Shown here piece after piece: positions 43,124 to 52,960 of a DNA stretch of 64,000 nt (position 1 is the stretch's first letter; each line of letters opens with the position of its first letter). The stretch spans positions 1 to 64,000 of the forward strand of contig CANJNI010000012.1 in the NCBI GenBank assembly GCA_947475995.1, in the 5' to 3' direction. Origin of the DNA: Beijerinckiaceae bacterium. Lineage in GTDB: Bacteria; Pseudomonadota; Alphaproteobacteria; Rhizobiales; Beijerinckiaceae. Below the pieces are notes generated by a model, which saw only the letters and a list, made by a program, of their open reading frames with translations, was not told the origin of the DNA and ran no database searches. Made by a program: the position numbers and the translations under genes.

Positions 43124-44974
43124 TTATGTCATCGCCTTTTCGGCGGCGAGTTCTATGGTTGCGGATGATAGAACGACTTTCTCCGGATTATCCAAGGCGG
43201 ACCCGGTGATTTCGCGCAGACGGCTGGGCTGGCCTTCGGTGCGTTCAAGCATCACATGACGCGCAAACAGCGTCCGGACATTGTCGCCGCCGCCCAGATT
43301 GATGATCGTCGCCTGACCGCAGGCGCGAAACAGCGTTTCGATCACCACACGGCGTTCCGCTCCAACAAAGGCGGACACCGCGTCTTCAAGAATGATGACG
43401 TCCGGCTTCTGGACGACGAGGCGCGCGATGGCGAGTCGCTGGCGTTCTCCAGCCGCAAGCGACTGCGCCCAGCGGCTGGTTTCGCCGAGCCGTGCCGCCA
43501 GATGTGCAAGCCCGCTGACCGTCAGCGCGCTCTTGAGGTCCTCGTCGCTGTGCAAACCCGCCGGGGCAGGATAGAGCAGGGCTTCGCGCAACGTGCCGGT
43601 CGGCATGAAACTGTTGCGGGACACGAAGCCCAGCGAAGCCTGCGATGACAGCGCGATGGCGCCGCGCCCCCAGGGCCAGAGTCCCGCGAGCGCCCGCATC
43701 AGCACGCTTTTGCCCGAGCCGCTTTCGCCCGACAGGTAGATATGGTCGCCGGGATTGATCTCGAGGCGCGCGTTTTCAATCAGCGGCTTGCCGACGGGGT
43801 CGAAAAGGCTGACGTCGCGCAGGCCGATCTTGCCTGCAGGCGCATCCTCGCGCGACAGAAGCGGCGCGTCCGCCGACGCCGGCCTTTCGACGGATTCGAA
43901 AGCGTCGATCAGCTCCACGATGCGGCGCGCAGACGCGAACCACTCGGCAAGGCGAGAATAATTGTCCACCAGCCAGGATATCGCCATTTGCACCTGAATG
44001 AATGCTGAAGCGATCTGCATCACCTCGCCAAGCGACAATTGCCCGGCCAGATATTTCGGTGCGCACATGATGAGCGGCACGACCGGCACCATGGCGCTGC
44101 TGGCGTTCATCACCCAGGTGACGTTGCCGTGCTGGCGCACGAGCGCCAGCCATTGCCGCACGACGTCGCCGTAGGTGCGGCCGAGTTGGGACCGCGCATC
44201 CCGGTCGCCGCCTGCCAGCACGACGCCCTCGGCGTTCTCGCGCAAGCGAATCATGTCGGCGCGAAACAGCGCTTCCGCTTCGTTCTTGGCGGCGGCGACG
44301 CCCGAAAGGCGCTTGCCGACAATCGGAATGAGCGCGGAGGCCGTGACCCCGTAGATCAGTGCGCCAAACACCATGAACGCGGGAATCGTGAACGAGGTCT
44401 CGCCGATGGATACGTCGAGCGACCCGCCGACGGACCACAGGATGCCGGCGAAAGTCGTCGCCGCAAGCGTTGCGGTGAAAAGCCCGATGGCAAAATCAGT
44501 GAGTGGTTCCGTCGCCATGCGGACGTCGTCCGAGATCCGGTATTCCGGGTTCGGCATGGCGTCGGGCACCATGGTGAGCTTGTAGAAGCGGCGATTGGCG
44601 AGCCACTTGTCGAGCAGCCGCTGCGTGCACCATTCCCGCCACCGCACCTGCAGCGTCTCGCGGGTGATGACGATGGCGACGCCTACGGCCGCGATGCAGG
44701 CCACCAGAAGCCCGAACGCCATAATCGCGAGGCCGACCGAAGCCCCATCGCGCCGCTCCAGAGCATCGAAGAACCAGCGGTTCCAGCGGTTATTGGCCAC
44801 ATCCACCGCAAGGCGCAGCACCAGCGTGCCGCCGATCGCCAGGGTCCAGAACCATGCCTGACGCGCGCTGTCGCCGTTCCAGTAAGCTCCCGCGAACTTC
44901 TGGAACCGCCGCCCGATTTCACGGTCGAACGATTGTATCTCCGCTGGCGATGCGTCGCCGCGAACCTCCGACAT
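43124..44974 (-). CDS. BacA/SbmA-type ABC transporter, fused permease-ATPase with degenerate NBD
   Basis: A 616-residue fused ABC protein. I chose ATG 44974, with GAGGGG upstream, over the longer frame. The membrane domain matches the SbmA/BacA/ABCD type (FDREIGRRFQKFAGAYWNG, RWNRWFFDALERRDG, EYRISDDVRMATEP). The ATPase domain keeps Walker A (SGESGSGKSVLM) and a signature-like LAAGERQRLAIARLV. However, Walker B reads VIILEDAVSAFV, with the normal Asp-Glu order reversed, and the H-loop is INLGGGDN with no His. ATP hydrolysis is therefore doubtful. Relatives transport peptides, vitamin B12 or very-long-chain acyl compounds. Confidence 0.84.
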   Translation of the reverse strand: MSEVRGDASPAEIQSFDREIGRRFQKFAGAYWNGDSARQAWFWTLAIGGTLVLRLAVDVANNRWNRWFFDALERRDGASVGLAIMAFGLLVACIAAVGVAIVITRETLQVRWREWCTQRLLDKWLANRRFYKLTMVPDAMPNPEYRISDDVRMATEPLTDFAIGLFTATLAATTFAGILWSVGGSLDVSIGETSFTIPAFMVFGALIYGVTASALIPIVGKRLSGVAAAKNEAEALFRADMIRLRENAEGVVLAGGDRDARSQLGRTYGDVVRQWLALVRQHGNVTWVMNASSAMVPVVPLIMCAPKYLAGQLSLGEVMQIASAFIQVQMAISWLVDNYSRLAEWFASARRIVELIDAFESVERPASADAPLLSREDAPAGKIGLRDVSLFDPVGKPLIENARLEINPGDHIYLSGESGSGKSVLMRALAGLWPWGRGAIALSSQASLGFVSRNSFMPTGTLREALLYPAPAGLHSDEDLKSALTVSGLAHLAARLGETSRWAQSLAAGERQRLAIARLVVQKPDVIILEDAVSAFVGAERRVVIETLFRACGQATIINLGGGDNVRTLFARHVMLERTEGQPSRLREITGSALDNPEKVVLSSATIELAAEKAMT

Positions 44975-45147
44975 CGGCGCGCCCCTCTGGTTGCGCATAT
45001 TTCTGAATTTTGACGCAAGATTGTCATATTGGTGCGGCGACGTATAGGCAAATGCCGACGTGCGCCTCCGGCTTGGGTTGGCCTGCGTCGGCAAGGCATG
45101 TTATTTGCTGCAGCACGGCGTCTCCAGCCGGCAGGATCAGGTTTCAT

Positions 45148-45903
45148 ATGTCCAACGACTCCCAGGCGCCCCTCTCGTCTGGCCCAGACCCCGGCCTCTT
45201 TTTGAAGGTCGTTCCCCCCAAGCCTCACGGAATCGGACACCGTTTCAGGACATGGTTCCTGACGGGGCTGGTGATTGCCGGTCCGTTGGCAGTGACCGCC
45301 TGGATCGTCTGGTGGTTCATCGGAACCGTCGACGGCTGGATAAAGCCGCTGATACCCGTCCAGTACTGGCCGGAGACACTTCTGTCGGTGCGTATTCCGG
45401 GAATCGGGCTGATCGTGGCGCTGATCGGTCTGACGCTTCTGGGCTTCCTGGCCGCCAATCTCGCCGGCCGGACGCTGATCAGCATCGGTGAAATGATTCT
45501 GGACCGCATGCCGGTCGTGCGCGGACTCTACAAGAGCGTGAAGCAGGTCTTCGAGACGGTGTTTTCCCAGTCGGGAACGTCGTTCCGGAAGGTGGGGCTG
45601 GTGGAGTTTCCGGCCAAGGGCATGTGGACGGTCGTGTTCATCTCGACGCCTCCGTCCGACCAGCTCTCGCGCGCCCTTCCGGCCGCAGGCGAATACACAT
45701 CGGTTTTTCTGCCCTGCACGCCCAACCCGACGACGGGCTTCTATTTCTACCTGCCCGCACGAGATGTGATCGAAATCGACCTGACCCCTGACGAGGCCGC
45801 CAAGCTCATCATGTCGGCAGGCCTCATCCAGCCGGACGAACAGGGGAAGCTCGCTGCTCTGGCGAAAGCCGCCGCCAAACGGGAGAAAAGCCGGGCGTAT
45901 TGA
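45148..45903 (+). CDS. DUF502 family membrane protein
   Basis: A 251-residue protein, ATG 45148 (MSNDSQAPL). Two transmembrane helices (FLTGLVIAGPLAVTAWIVWW and GLIVALIGLTLLGFLAANL) precede the conserved RMPVVRGLYKSVKQVFETV and KVGLVEFPAKGMW segments of DUF502, and a C-terminal soluble part has PCTPNPTTGFYFYLP. Function is unknown in bacteria; a plant relative (COV) affects vascular patterning. The upstream frame to 45010 lacks a better start. Confidence 0.87.
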   Translation: MSNDSQAPLSSGPDPGLFLKVVPPKPHGIGHRFRTWFLTGLVIAGPLAVTAWIVWWFIGTVDGWIKPLIPVQYWPETLLSVRIPGIGLIVALIGLTLLGFLAANLAGRTLISIGEMILDRMPVVRGLYKSVKQVFETVFSQSGTSFRKVGLVEFPAKGMWTVVFISTPPSDQLSRALPAAGEYTSVFLPCTPNPTTGFYFYLPARDVIEIDLTPDEAAKLIMSAGLIQPDEQGKLAALAKAAAKREKSRAY

Positions 45904-45933
45904 GAAGCGCCCGGCATGGCAGGTCACTGCGAC

Positions 45934-46221
45934 TCAAACGCCCTCGACGCTGACCAGCCGGGCCGAACTGCACGCATCGCGAATTTGCTTCAGGCCCTGA
46001 TACGTGGGGCCGTAATAGAATTCCTCCCAGGCCGCCACCGACGGGAATTCGAGGATCACGATGCGTCGCGGCGTCCAGTCGCCTTCGTAGATCTTGTGTG
46101 CTCCACCGCGCGACAGATAGCGCGCGCCGGCGGCTTCGAGCGCGGGTTTAACGCCGCTCATGAATTGCTGGTATTGCGCCGGATCGCGGATTTCGACGTC
46201 GAAAATCACATAGGCCGCCAT
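45934..46221 (-). CDS. DUF1330 family protein
   Basis: A 95-residue dimeric alpha-beta-barrel-type protein: MAAYVIFDVEIRDPAQYQQF at the start and RRIVILEFPSVAAWEEFYYG in the second half are DUF1330 hallmarks. I chose ATG 46221 because AAGGAGG lies just upstream; a GTG at 46236 is the alternative and would overlap the recG stop. The gene lies 11 bases after recG and is probably co-transcribed with it. Function unknown. Confidence 0.87.
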   Translation of the reverse strand: MAAYVIFDVEIRDPAQYQQFMSGVKPALEAAGARYLSRGGAHKIYEGDWTPRRIVILEFPSVAAWEEFYYGPTYQGLKQIRDACSSARLVSVEGV

Positions 46222-46232
46222 GCATTCCTCCT

Positions 46233-48323
46233 TCACCCGGCGCGCAGCAGCTTCACCGCCGCGTCGCGACCGAAAAGGTAAAGCAGATTGCGCAAGGCCT
46301 GTCCGCGTTCTGATTCAAGCGCCGGATCGCGCGACAGGATGAGCTGCGCATCGTCGCGCGCCACTGCCAGCAATCCGGCGTGGACCGAAAGATCGGCAAG
46401 CCGGAAACCCGGCGTACCCGACTGCCGCGTCCCGAGCACTTCGCCTTCGCCGCGCAGGCGCAGATCTTCTTCGGCGATGCGAAACCCGTCCTCCGTTTCG
46501 CGCATGATCGAAATGCGCGCCTGTGCGACTTCACCGAGCGGCGCCTTGTAGAGCAGCACGCAGGACGACTTGCCGCTGCCGCGCCCCACGCGCCCGCGCA
46601 ACTGATGCAATTGGGCGAGGCCGAAACGCTCCGCATGTTCGATGATCATGATGGTGGCTTCCGGCACATCGACGCCGACCTCGATTACGGTCGTCGCGAC
46701 AAGGACCGTGGTTTCGCCGCGCTGGAATTTCTCCATGGCGGTGTCCTTGTCGGTTCCCTTCATCTGGCCGTGGACCAGCCCGACGACCGGGCCGAACACC
46801 TGCGTCAATTGCTCGAAACGTTCCTGCGCCGCAGAGAGGTCGAGCTCTTCGTTCTCCTCCACCAGCGGACAGACCCAATAGACGCGCGCGCCGGACTTGA
46901 TGGCGCGCCCGACGCCCGCGACGATCTCGTCGATTCGCTCCGACGGAACGGCCCGCGTGTCGATGGGCTGCCGCCCGGCGGGCTTTTCCCGCAGGGTCGA
47001 AACATCCATGTCGCCGAAATAGGTGAGCACCAGCGTGCGCGGGATGGGCGTCGCGGTCATCACCAGAATGTCGACTGCTTCGCCTTTCTCGCCCAGCGCC
47101 AGCCGCTGATGAACCCCGAAACGATGCTGCTCGTCGACGACGGCCAGCGCCAGATCGCGGAACGCAACCTTCTCCTGAAAAAGCGCATGGGTGCCGATCA
47201 GAATGTCGATGTCTCCGGCAGCGAGCGCCGCGAGGGTCTGGTTGCGTTGCGAGGCGCGGTCGCGCCCGGTGAGCAGGCCGATGCGCAATCCCGCCTGTTC
47301 GGCCAGCGGCTTCATGCGCTCGTAATGCTGCCGCGCCAGAATTTCGGTCGGGGCCATGAGCGCGCCTTGCCGCCCGGCCTCCACCACGGTCGCCAGCGAC
47401 AGCAGCGCCACAAGGGTTTTTCCCGAGCCCACATCGCCCTGCAGGAGCCGTAACATGCGGATCGGCTTGCGGATGTCCTCGCGAATTTCGGCGAGCGCCT
47501 GCGTCTGCGATCCGGTAAGCCGGAAGGGCAGGCCGGCTTCGATCCGGCCCGAGATTTCGCCCGTTCCGATGCTGGCGCGGCCGCGCGCATCGCGCATGTC
47601 GGCGCGCACCATCACGAGCGCCAACTGGTTCGCCAGCAGTTCGTCATAGGCGAGCCGCACGCGGGCGAGCGATGTCGGCTCGATATCCTGCGGCGTCTGC
47701 GGATGATGCTGCGCATGCAAGGCCGCCGCAAAGCCGGGCAGCTTGCGGGCCGCCATGAAAGCCGGGTCCAGCCATTCGGGCAGGGCAGGCAGGCGGGCGA
47801 GCGCGGCTTCAGCGGCCTTCTGGACGTTGCGCTGGTATAGGCCTTCGGTCAGGCCGTAAACGGGCTCGACAGGCGGCAGTCTGGCCAGCCCCTGTTCGTC
47901 AAGGACCCTGTCGGGATGGACCATCTGCAAATGGCCGTCCCACAATTCCAGCTTGCCCGAAACCCACCGCCTCGCGCCCAGCGGCAGGGATTTCTCGATC
48001 CAGCCCTGGTTGGCGAGAAAGAAGACGAGAAGCACATCCCCCGTCTCATCCTCGACCAGCACCCGGTAGGGTCCCTTGGAACGCCCGCCCGGGGGCCGGT
48101 GTTCGGCGACGGTCACTTCCAGCGTGACGATGGAATCGCGCTGGGCGTCGCGAATCTTCGGACGGTTGCGCCGGTCGATGGCGCTGTTCGGAAGATGGAA
48201 CAGAAGGTCCGATACGCGCGCCTGATCGCCCAGAAGACGGGCGAAATGCTGCGCGGTCTTGGGGCCGACGCCCGGCAGGGTCGCCACATCGGCAAAGAGG
48301 GGATTGAGGATCGCGGGCCGCAT
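46233..48323 (-). CDS. recG: ATP-dependent DNA helicase RecG
   Basis: A 696-residue branch-migration helicase, start ATG 48323, close to the usual length. The N-terminal wedge/OB domain precedes the SF2 helicase core: LLQGDVGSGKTLVALL (motif I), DILIGTHALFQ, VVDEQHRFGVHQR (motif II, DEQH), MTATPIPRTL (motif III), and C-terminal motifs with VATTVIEVGVDVPEATIM and QLRGRVGRGSG. It acts on stalled forks and recombination intermediates. Divergent from sdhE-mfd across 157 bases, a common alphaproteobacterial arrangement. Confidence 0.95.
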   Translation of the reverse strand: MRPAILNPLFADVATLPGVGPKTAQHFARLLGDQARVSDLLFHLPNSAIDRRNRPKIRDAQRDSIVTLEVTVAEHRPPGGRSKGPYRVLVEDETGDVLLVFFLANQGWIEKSLPLGARRWVSGKLELWDGHLQMVHPDRVLDEQGLARLPPVEPVYGLTEGLYQRNVQKAAEAALARLPALPEWLDPAFMAARKLPGFAAALHAQHHPQTPQDIEPTSLARVRLAYDELLANQLALVMVRADMRDARGRASIGTGEISGRIEAGLPFRLTGSQTQALAEIREDIRKPIRMLRLLQGDVGSGKTLVALLSLATVVEAGRQGALMAPTEILARQHYERMKPLAEQAGLRIGLLTGRDRASQRNQTLAALAAGDIDILIGTHALFQEKVAFRDLALAVVDEQHRFGVHQRLALGEKGEAVDILVMTATPIPRTLVLTYFGDMDVSTLREKPAGRQPIDTRAVPSERIDEIVAGVGRAIKSGARVYWVCPLVEENEELDLSAAQERFEQLTQVFGPVVGLVHGQMKGTDKDTAMEKFQRGETTVLVATTVIEVGVDVPEATIMIIEHAERFGLAQLHQLRGRVGRGSGKSSCVLLYKAPLGEVAQARISIMRETEDGFRIAEEDLRLRGEGEVLGTRQSGTPGFRLADLSVHAGLLAVARDDAQLILSRDPALESERGQALRNLLYLFGRDAAVKLLRAG

Positions 48324-48480
48324 GCGCCTGTTTACAACGGCTGCGGCTGGACCGCGACTGCAATACGGGACTGACAATCGGAGCGTCCCGCTCTATATGG
48401 ACCCCCAACGCAGGGTGGATTTTCCGTCCGGCGATCTTTTCATTTTGGCGGACCCGCCCGCCGAGCTTCATGGAGGTCCC

Positions 48481-48780
48481 GTGTCGGCGCCAGAAATCTC
48501 CAGCGCAGGTCTTGATCCGCGCCGCCGCCGCATCCTGTTCCGCGCGCACCATCGCGGCATGCGCGAAATGGACATCCTGTTCGGAAAGTTTGCGGACACG
48601 AACATCGCCGGCATGTCAAACCAGGAACTCGACGATTTCGAGCGTCTGCTGGAAAACGCCACCGATCGCGACGTATTCATGTGGCTGACCGAAGAAGCGC
48701 CGGTGTGGCCGGAGTTCGACACCGGTGTCTTCCGCCGCCTGAAGCAGCATCACACCCACACCTCGCGTCTGGATCTCTGA
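48481..48780 (+). CDS. sdhE: FAD assembly factor SdhE
   Basis: A 99-residue small helical protein that promotes covalent flavinylation of succinate dehydrogenase. I chose GTG 48481 with GGAGG 4 bases upstream; the first ATG in frame (48397) would add 28 residues with no support. The signature RGMREMD (RGxxE) sits near residue 26, followed by LDDFERLLE and DRDVFMWLT. It ends directly before mfd (TGA then ATG). Confidence 0.88.
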   Translation: MSAPEISSAGLDPRRRRILFRAHHRGMREMDILFGKFADTNIAGMSNQELDDFERLLENATDRDVFMWLTEEAPVWPEFDTGVFRRLKQHHTHTSRLDL

Positions 48781-51700
48781 ATGTCCGATCTCAAACGCGC
48801 GGTTGCTGAAATCGGCCGCGGCGCTTCGCTGGACCTCACATCGGTTCCGGACGGTTTCGACGCTTTCGTGATAGCCGATATTGCGCGCGCGCTTGCGGTT
48901 GCAGGCGAGAAGCGCTCGGCCGTGCTGGTGCATGTGGCGCGCGACGCCCAGCGCTCCCGCGCGTTTCAGGAAGCCCTGACCTTCGCTGCGCCGCATTTCG
49001 ACATTCTTGATTTTCCCTCTTGGGACGGCCAGCCCTACGATCGCGTATCGCCGAACGGTTCGATCACCTCGAAGCGCATGACGGTGCTGTCGCGCCTTGC
49101 CCGTACGCGATCGTCGGTCGAGAAGCCGCGCATTCTCTGCACCACTGTCGAGGCGATGGTGCAGCGCGTGCCGCCGATCAAGTGGATCAACATCGAGAGT
49201 TTCTCCGCCGCTCCCGGCAATGCGCTCGATATGGACGTTCTGGCGCGCTGGCTGGAGGTAAACGGCTTCACCCGTTCCAGCACGGTGCGCGACACCGGCG
49301 AATATGCCGTGCGGGGCGGCATTCTGGACCTTCACGCACCCGGGATGCCGCTGCCGATACGCCTGGATTTTTTCGGCGATACGCTGGAGTCGATCCGCAC
49401 CTTCGATCCGGAGACGCAGCGCACCGTTGGCCAGTTGCGGTCGCTCGATCTTGTGCCGATGAGCGAGGTTCAACTCACCACGGAATCGATGCGCCGCTTC
49501 CGGCAGGGCTATGTGGCGCAGTTCGGCGCGCAGACGCGCGGCGACACGCTTTATGAAGCCATCAGCGAAGGCCGCCGCCATCCGGGCATGGAGCACTGGC
49601 TGCCGCTGTTTTATGAATCAACCGATACGTTGTTCGATTATCTGGCAGGCGCGCCGCTGGTTCTGGATGCGCAGGCCGAGGAATCTGCGGCCGAACGCCT
49701 CTCGCAGATCAAGGATTATTACGACGCCCGCAAGCAGCAATATGATGTCGATCAGGCGAACGCGACCTACAAGCCGCTGCCGCCCCATTCCCTCTATTTG
49801 TCGCCGACCGACTGGCGCGTGCGCCTCGACGGCTGCACGCTCGTGCGCGTTTCTCCTTTCGCCAGGCCCGAAGGGGGCGCGAACCCGGCCGTCGACTGCG
49901 GCGGCCGTTCGGGACGTAATTTTGCGCCCGAACGCGCCGACGAAAACGCCAATGTATTCGAGGCGCTGATCGCCCATATCCGCGCTCTGCACGAGAAGCG
50001 CCGCAAGGTGATCGTCGCGGGCTGGTCGGACGGGTCGCGCGAGCGTCTCGCGACGGTGCTGGCCGAACACGGCATGAAAGCGGCTGAGCTTGTTTCGTCG
50101 CTCGATCAGGCTCTGGCGGTGCAGTCGCCGAAAGTTGCGCTCGCCGTCATCGGCATCGAGGCGGGTTTCGAGGCGGGCGATCTCGTCATCATCGGCGAGC
50201 AGGATGTGCTGGGCGACCGGCTCATTCGCCAGCGCCGCAAGGTGCGCCGCGCCCAGGACTTCCTGAGCGAAGTCGCCGCTCTGTCGCCCGGCGATCTGGT
50301 CGTGCATGTCGATCACGGCATCGGGCGCTTCGTAGGTTTGCGGACGATCGAGGCTGCTGGCGCGCCGCACGATTGTCTCGAACTGCATTATGCGGGCGGC
50401 GACAAGCTGTTCCTGCCGGTCGAAAATCTCGAACTTCTGTCGCGCTACGGCTCGGAAGATACCGAAGCGCAGCTGGATAAGCTGGGCGGCCTTGGGTGGC
50501 AGACCCGCAAGGCGCGGATGAAGAAGCGCATTCGCGAGATGGCGCATGCACTTATAAAGATCGCAGCCGCGCGCCAGCTTCACGCTGCGCCTCGCCTGCT
50601 GCCCGCCGAAGGCGCTTACGACGAATTCTGCGCGCGCTTCCCCTATGACGAAACGGAAGATCAGCAGAACGCCATCGATGCCGTCATCGACGATCTCGGC
50701 AAGGGCCGCCCGATGGATCGTCTCATCTGCGGCGATGTTGGATTCGGCAAGACGGAAGTCGCATTGCGGGCGGCCTTTGCGGTTGCGCTGAATGGCAAGC
50801 AGGTCGCCGTCGTGGTGCCGACAACCTTGCTGGCGCGTCAGCACTACAAGACGTTCTCGCAACGCTTTGCGGGTCTTCCGGTGCGCGTCGCGCAAATGTC
50901 CCGCATGGTCAGTGCGGCGGATATGAAGGCCGCCAAGCAGGGCGTCGCGTCGGGCGATATCGATATTGTGGTCGGCACCCATGCGGTGCTCGGCAAGACC
51001 GTCCAGTTCAAGGATCTGGGCCTCGTCATCATCGACGAGGAGCAGCACTTCGGCGTCGCCCACAAGGAGCGTCTGAAGGAACTGCGCGCCGAGATTCACG
51101 TATTGACCCTGTCGGCCACTCCGATTCCGCGCACCTTGCAGCTCGCCCTGACTGGCGTGCGCGAGCTTTCGATCATCGCTACGCCGCCGGTGGATCGTCT
51201 CGCGGTCCGCACGCTCATCACGCCTTTCGACGAGCTCATCGTGCGCGAAGCTTTGCTGCGCGAGCGCTACCGCGGCGGACAGTCCTTCTATGTTTGTCCC
51301 CGCATCGAGGACATAGAGGACGTCACGACATTTCTCCGAAGCCAGGCGCCCGAATGCAAGTTCGTGGTCGCGCACGGGCAGATGGCGGCGACCGAGCTGG
51401 AAGAAAAAATGTCGGCCTTCTATGAGGGCAAATACGACATTCTGGTTTCGACCGCGATTGTCGAATCCGGCCTCGACATTCCAACCGCCAACACGCTCAT
51501 TGTGCATCGCGCCGACATGTTCGGTCTTGCGGCGCTTTACCAGTTGCGCGGCCGGGTCGGGCGTTCGAAGACGCGCGCTTACGCGATCTTCACCGTTCCG
51601 GCGACGCGCACCATGACGCCGCAGGCCGAGAAGCGCCTGAAGGTGCTGCAGACTCTCGACACGCTTGGCGCAGGCTTCCAGTTGGCGAGCCACGATCTCG

Positions 51701-52296
51701 ATATTCGCGGCGCAGGCAATCTGCTCGGCGACGAACAGTCAGGCCACATCAAGGAAGTCGGCTACGAACTCTATCAGCAGATGCTTGAAGACGCCGTGAC
51801 GGCGTTGAAAGCAGGCATCGAGGAGCCTGCAGAAGAAACCTGGTCGCCCAACATCACCATCGGCGCGCCGGTCACGATTCCGGAAGACTATGTGGCGGAC
51901 CTCACGCTTCGTCTCTCGCTCTATCGTCGCCTGTCGACGATGGACACGGACGACGAGATCGAGACCTTCGCGGCCGAGATGATCGACCGGTTCGGCCCGA
52001 TGCCGCCCGAAGTGCAGCAGTTGATGAAGCTCATGTCCATCAAGGCCCTCTGCCGCAAGGCCCATGTGGAAAAGGTCGATGCCGGCCCGAAGGGCGTTAT
52101 CGTGGCATTCCGCGACAATTCCTTCGCCAATCCTGCGGGCCTCGTGAAATATGTCGCCCAGCAGGGTTCGGAAGCAAAAGTGCGGCCCGACATGAAGATC
52201 GTCTTCATCCGCGATTTCGAAACGGTGGACGAACGGCTCGAAGGCACGCGCGTCATCATGCGGGCGCTGGTCGGCATTGCAGGCAAGAAGTCGTAA
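48781..52296 (+). CDS. mfd: Transcription-repair coupling factor Mfd
   Basis: A 1171-residue SF2 translocase that removes stalled RNA polymerase and recruits UvrA. The N-terminal UvrB-homology region (DFPSWDGQPYDRVSPNG, YAVRGGILDLHAPG, RLDFFGDTLESIRTFDP), the RNA-polymerase-binding CarD-like domain (LSPGDLVVHVDHGIGRFVGL) and the helicase core (ICGDVGFGKTEVALRAAF, IIDEEQHFGVAHKE, TLSATPIPRTLQ, QLRGRVGRSKTRAYA) are all present, with the TRCF C-terminal domain at the end. Follows sdhE with no gap. Confidence 0.96.
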   Translation: MSDLKRAVAEIGRGASLDLTSVPDGFDAFVIADIARALAVAGEKRSAVLVHVARDAQRSRAFQEALTFAAPHFDILDFPSWDGQPYDRVSPNGSITSKRMTVLSRLARTRSSVEKPRILCTTVEAMVQRVPPIKWINIESFSAAPGNALDMDVLARWLEVNGFTRSSTVRDTGEYAVRGGILDLHAPGMPLPIRLDFFGDTLESIRTFDPETQRTVGQLRSLDLVPMSEVQLTTESMRRFRQGYVAQFGAQTRGDTLYEAISEGRRHPGMEHWLPLFYESTDTLFDYLAGAPLVLDAQAEESAAERLSQIKDYYDARKQQYDVDQANATYKPLPPHSLYLSPTDWRVRLDGCTLVRVSPFARPEGGANPAVDCGGRSGRNFAPERADENANVFEALIAHIRALHEKRRKVIVAGWSDGSRERLATVLAEHGMKAAELVSSLDQALAVQSPKVALAVIGIEAGFEAGDLVIIGEQDVLGDRLIRQRRKVRRAQDFLSEVAALSPGDLVVHVDHGIGRFVGLRTIEAAGAPHDCLELHYAGGDKLFLPVENLELLSRYGSEDTEAQLDKLGGLGWQTRKARMKKRIREMAHALIKIAAARQLHAAPRLLPAEGAYDEFCARFPYDETEDQQNAIDAVIDDLGKGRPMDRLICGDVGFGKTEVALRAAFAVALNGKQVAVVVPTTLLARQHYKTFSQRFAGLPVRVAQMSRMVSAADMKAAKQGVASGDIDIVVGTHAVLGKTVQFKDLGLVIIDEEQHFGVAHKERLKELRAEIHVLTLSATPIPRTLQLALTGVRELSIIATPPVDRLAVRTLITPFDELIVREALLRERYRGGQSFYVCPRIEDIEDVTTFLRSQAPECKFVVAHGQMAATELEEKMSAFYEGKYDILVSTAIVESGLDIPTANTLIVHRADMFGLAALYQLRGRVGRSKTRAYAIFTVPATRTMTPQAEKRLKVLQTLDTLGAGFQLASHDLDIRGAGNLLGDEQSGHIKEVGYELYQQMLEDAVTALKAGIEEPAEETWSPNITIGAPVTIPEDYVADLTLRLSLYRRLSTMDTDDEIETFAAEMIDRFGPMPPEVQQLMKLMSIKALCRKAHVEKVDAGPKGVIVAFRDNSFANPAGLVKYVAQQGSEAKVRPDMKIVFIRDFETVDERLEGTRVIMRALVGIAGKKS

Positions 52297-52299
52297 GGC

Positions 52300-52959
52300 T
52301 CACGCCTCGCGATTTTTCGCCAGCGCCTGCCGCATCGCATCAACGATGACTTCCGAAGGCTGCGCGCCTGACAGGCCGAACTTGCCGTCGATGATGAAGA
52401 ACGGAACGCCATTGACGCCCATGCGGACGGCTGAGGCGATCTCGGACTGCACGTCGCTCGCTTCAAGATCAGTATCGAGCCGCAGCCTGACAGCTTCGCG
52501 ATCCAGCCCGCATTCGGCCGCCAAATCGGCCAGAAAATCGCGGTCGCCGATGTCCTTGCCTTCGACGAAATAGGCGCGGAACAATCGGTCCACGATGGCC
52601 TGTTGCGCGCCGCTGCCGAAAGCCCAGCGGATCAGCCGGTGGGCGTCGAGCGTGTTCGGGGATTTCTCAATTCTGTCGAACGCGAAAGGGATGCCGGCTT
52701 CGCGCCCCAGAGATTCGATGCGTTCGTGAATGGTGCTGACCCGGTCCTTGCCGAATTTCTTTTCAAGATATTCGCGGCGATCAATGCCGCCCTGCGGGAT
52801 CGTCGGATCGAGCTGAAAAGGCCGCCAGTTCACCTGCACGTCGGCGTCGTTGAACTGCGCCAGCGCGTCTTCGAGGCGCTTCTTGCCCACATAACACCAG
52901 GGGCAGACGACGTCCGATACGACATCGTTGGTGAGTTGGGGGCGAGAAGAATCCGTCAT
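52300..52959 (-). CDS. DsbA family oxidoreductase (FrnE-like)
   Basis: A 219-residue thioredoxin-fold protein with an inserted helical domain. The active site is CPWC in VVSDVVCPWCYVGKKRLE (about residues 19-22), and cis-Pro lies in MGVNGVPFFIID. It has no signal peptide, so it is cytoplasmic, like FrnE, rather than a periplasmic DsbA. QLDPTIPQGGIDRREYLEKK is a FrnE-type block. Convergent with mfd; same strand as the broken AMP-binding gene upstream. Confidence 0.88.
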   Translation of the reverse strand: MTDSSRPQLTNDVVSDVVCPWCYVGKKRLEDALAQFNDADVQVNWRPFQLDPTIPQGGIDRREYLEKKFGKDRVSTIHERIESLGREAGIPFAFDRIEKSPNTLDAHRLIRWAFGSGAQQAIVDRLFRAYFVEGKDIGDRDFLADLAAECGLDREAVRLRLDTDLEASDVQSEIASAVRMGVNGVPFFIIDGKFGLSGAQPSEVIVDAMRQALAKNREA

Positions 52960-52960
52960 G

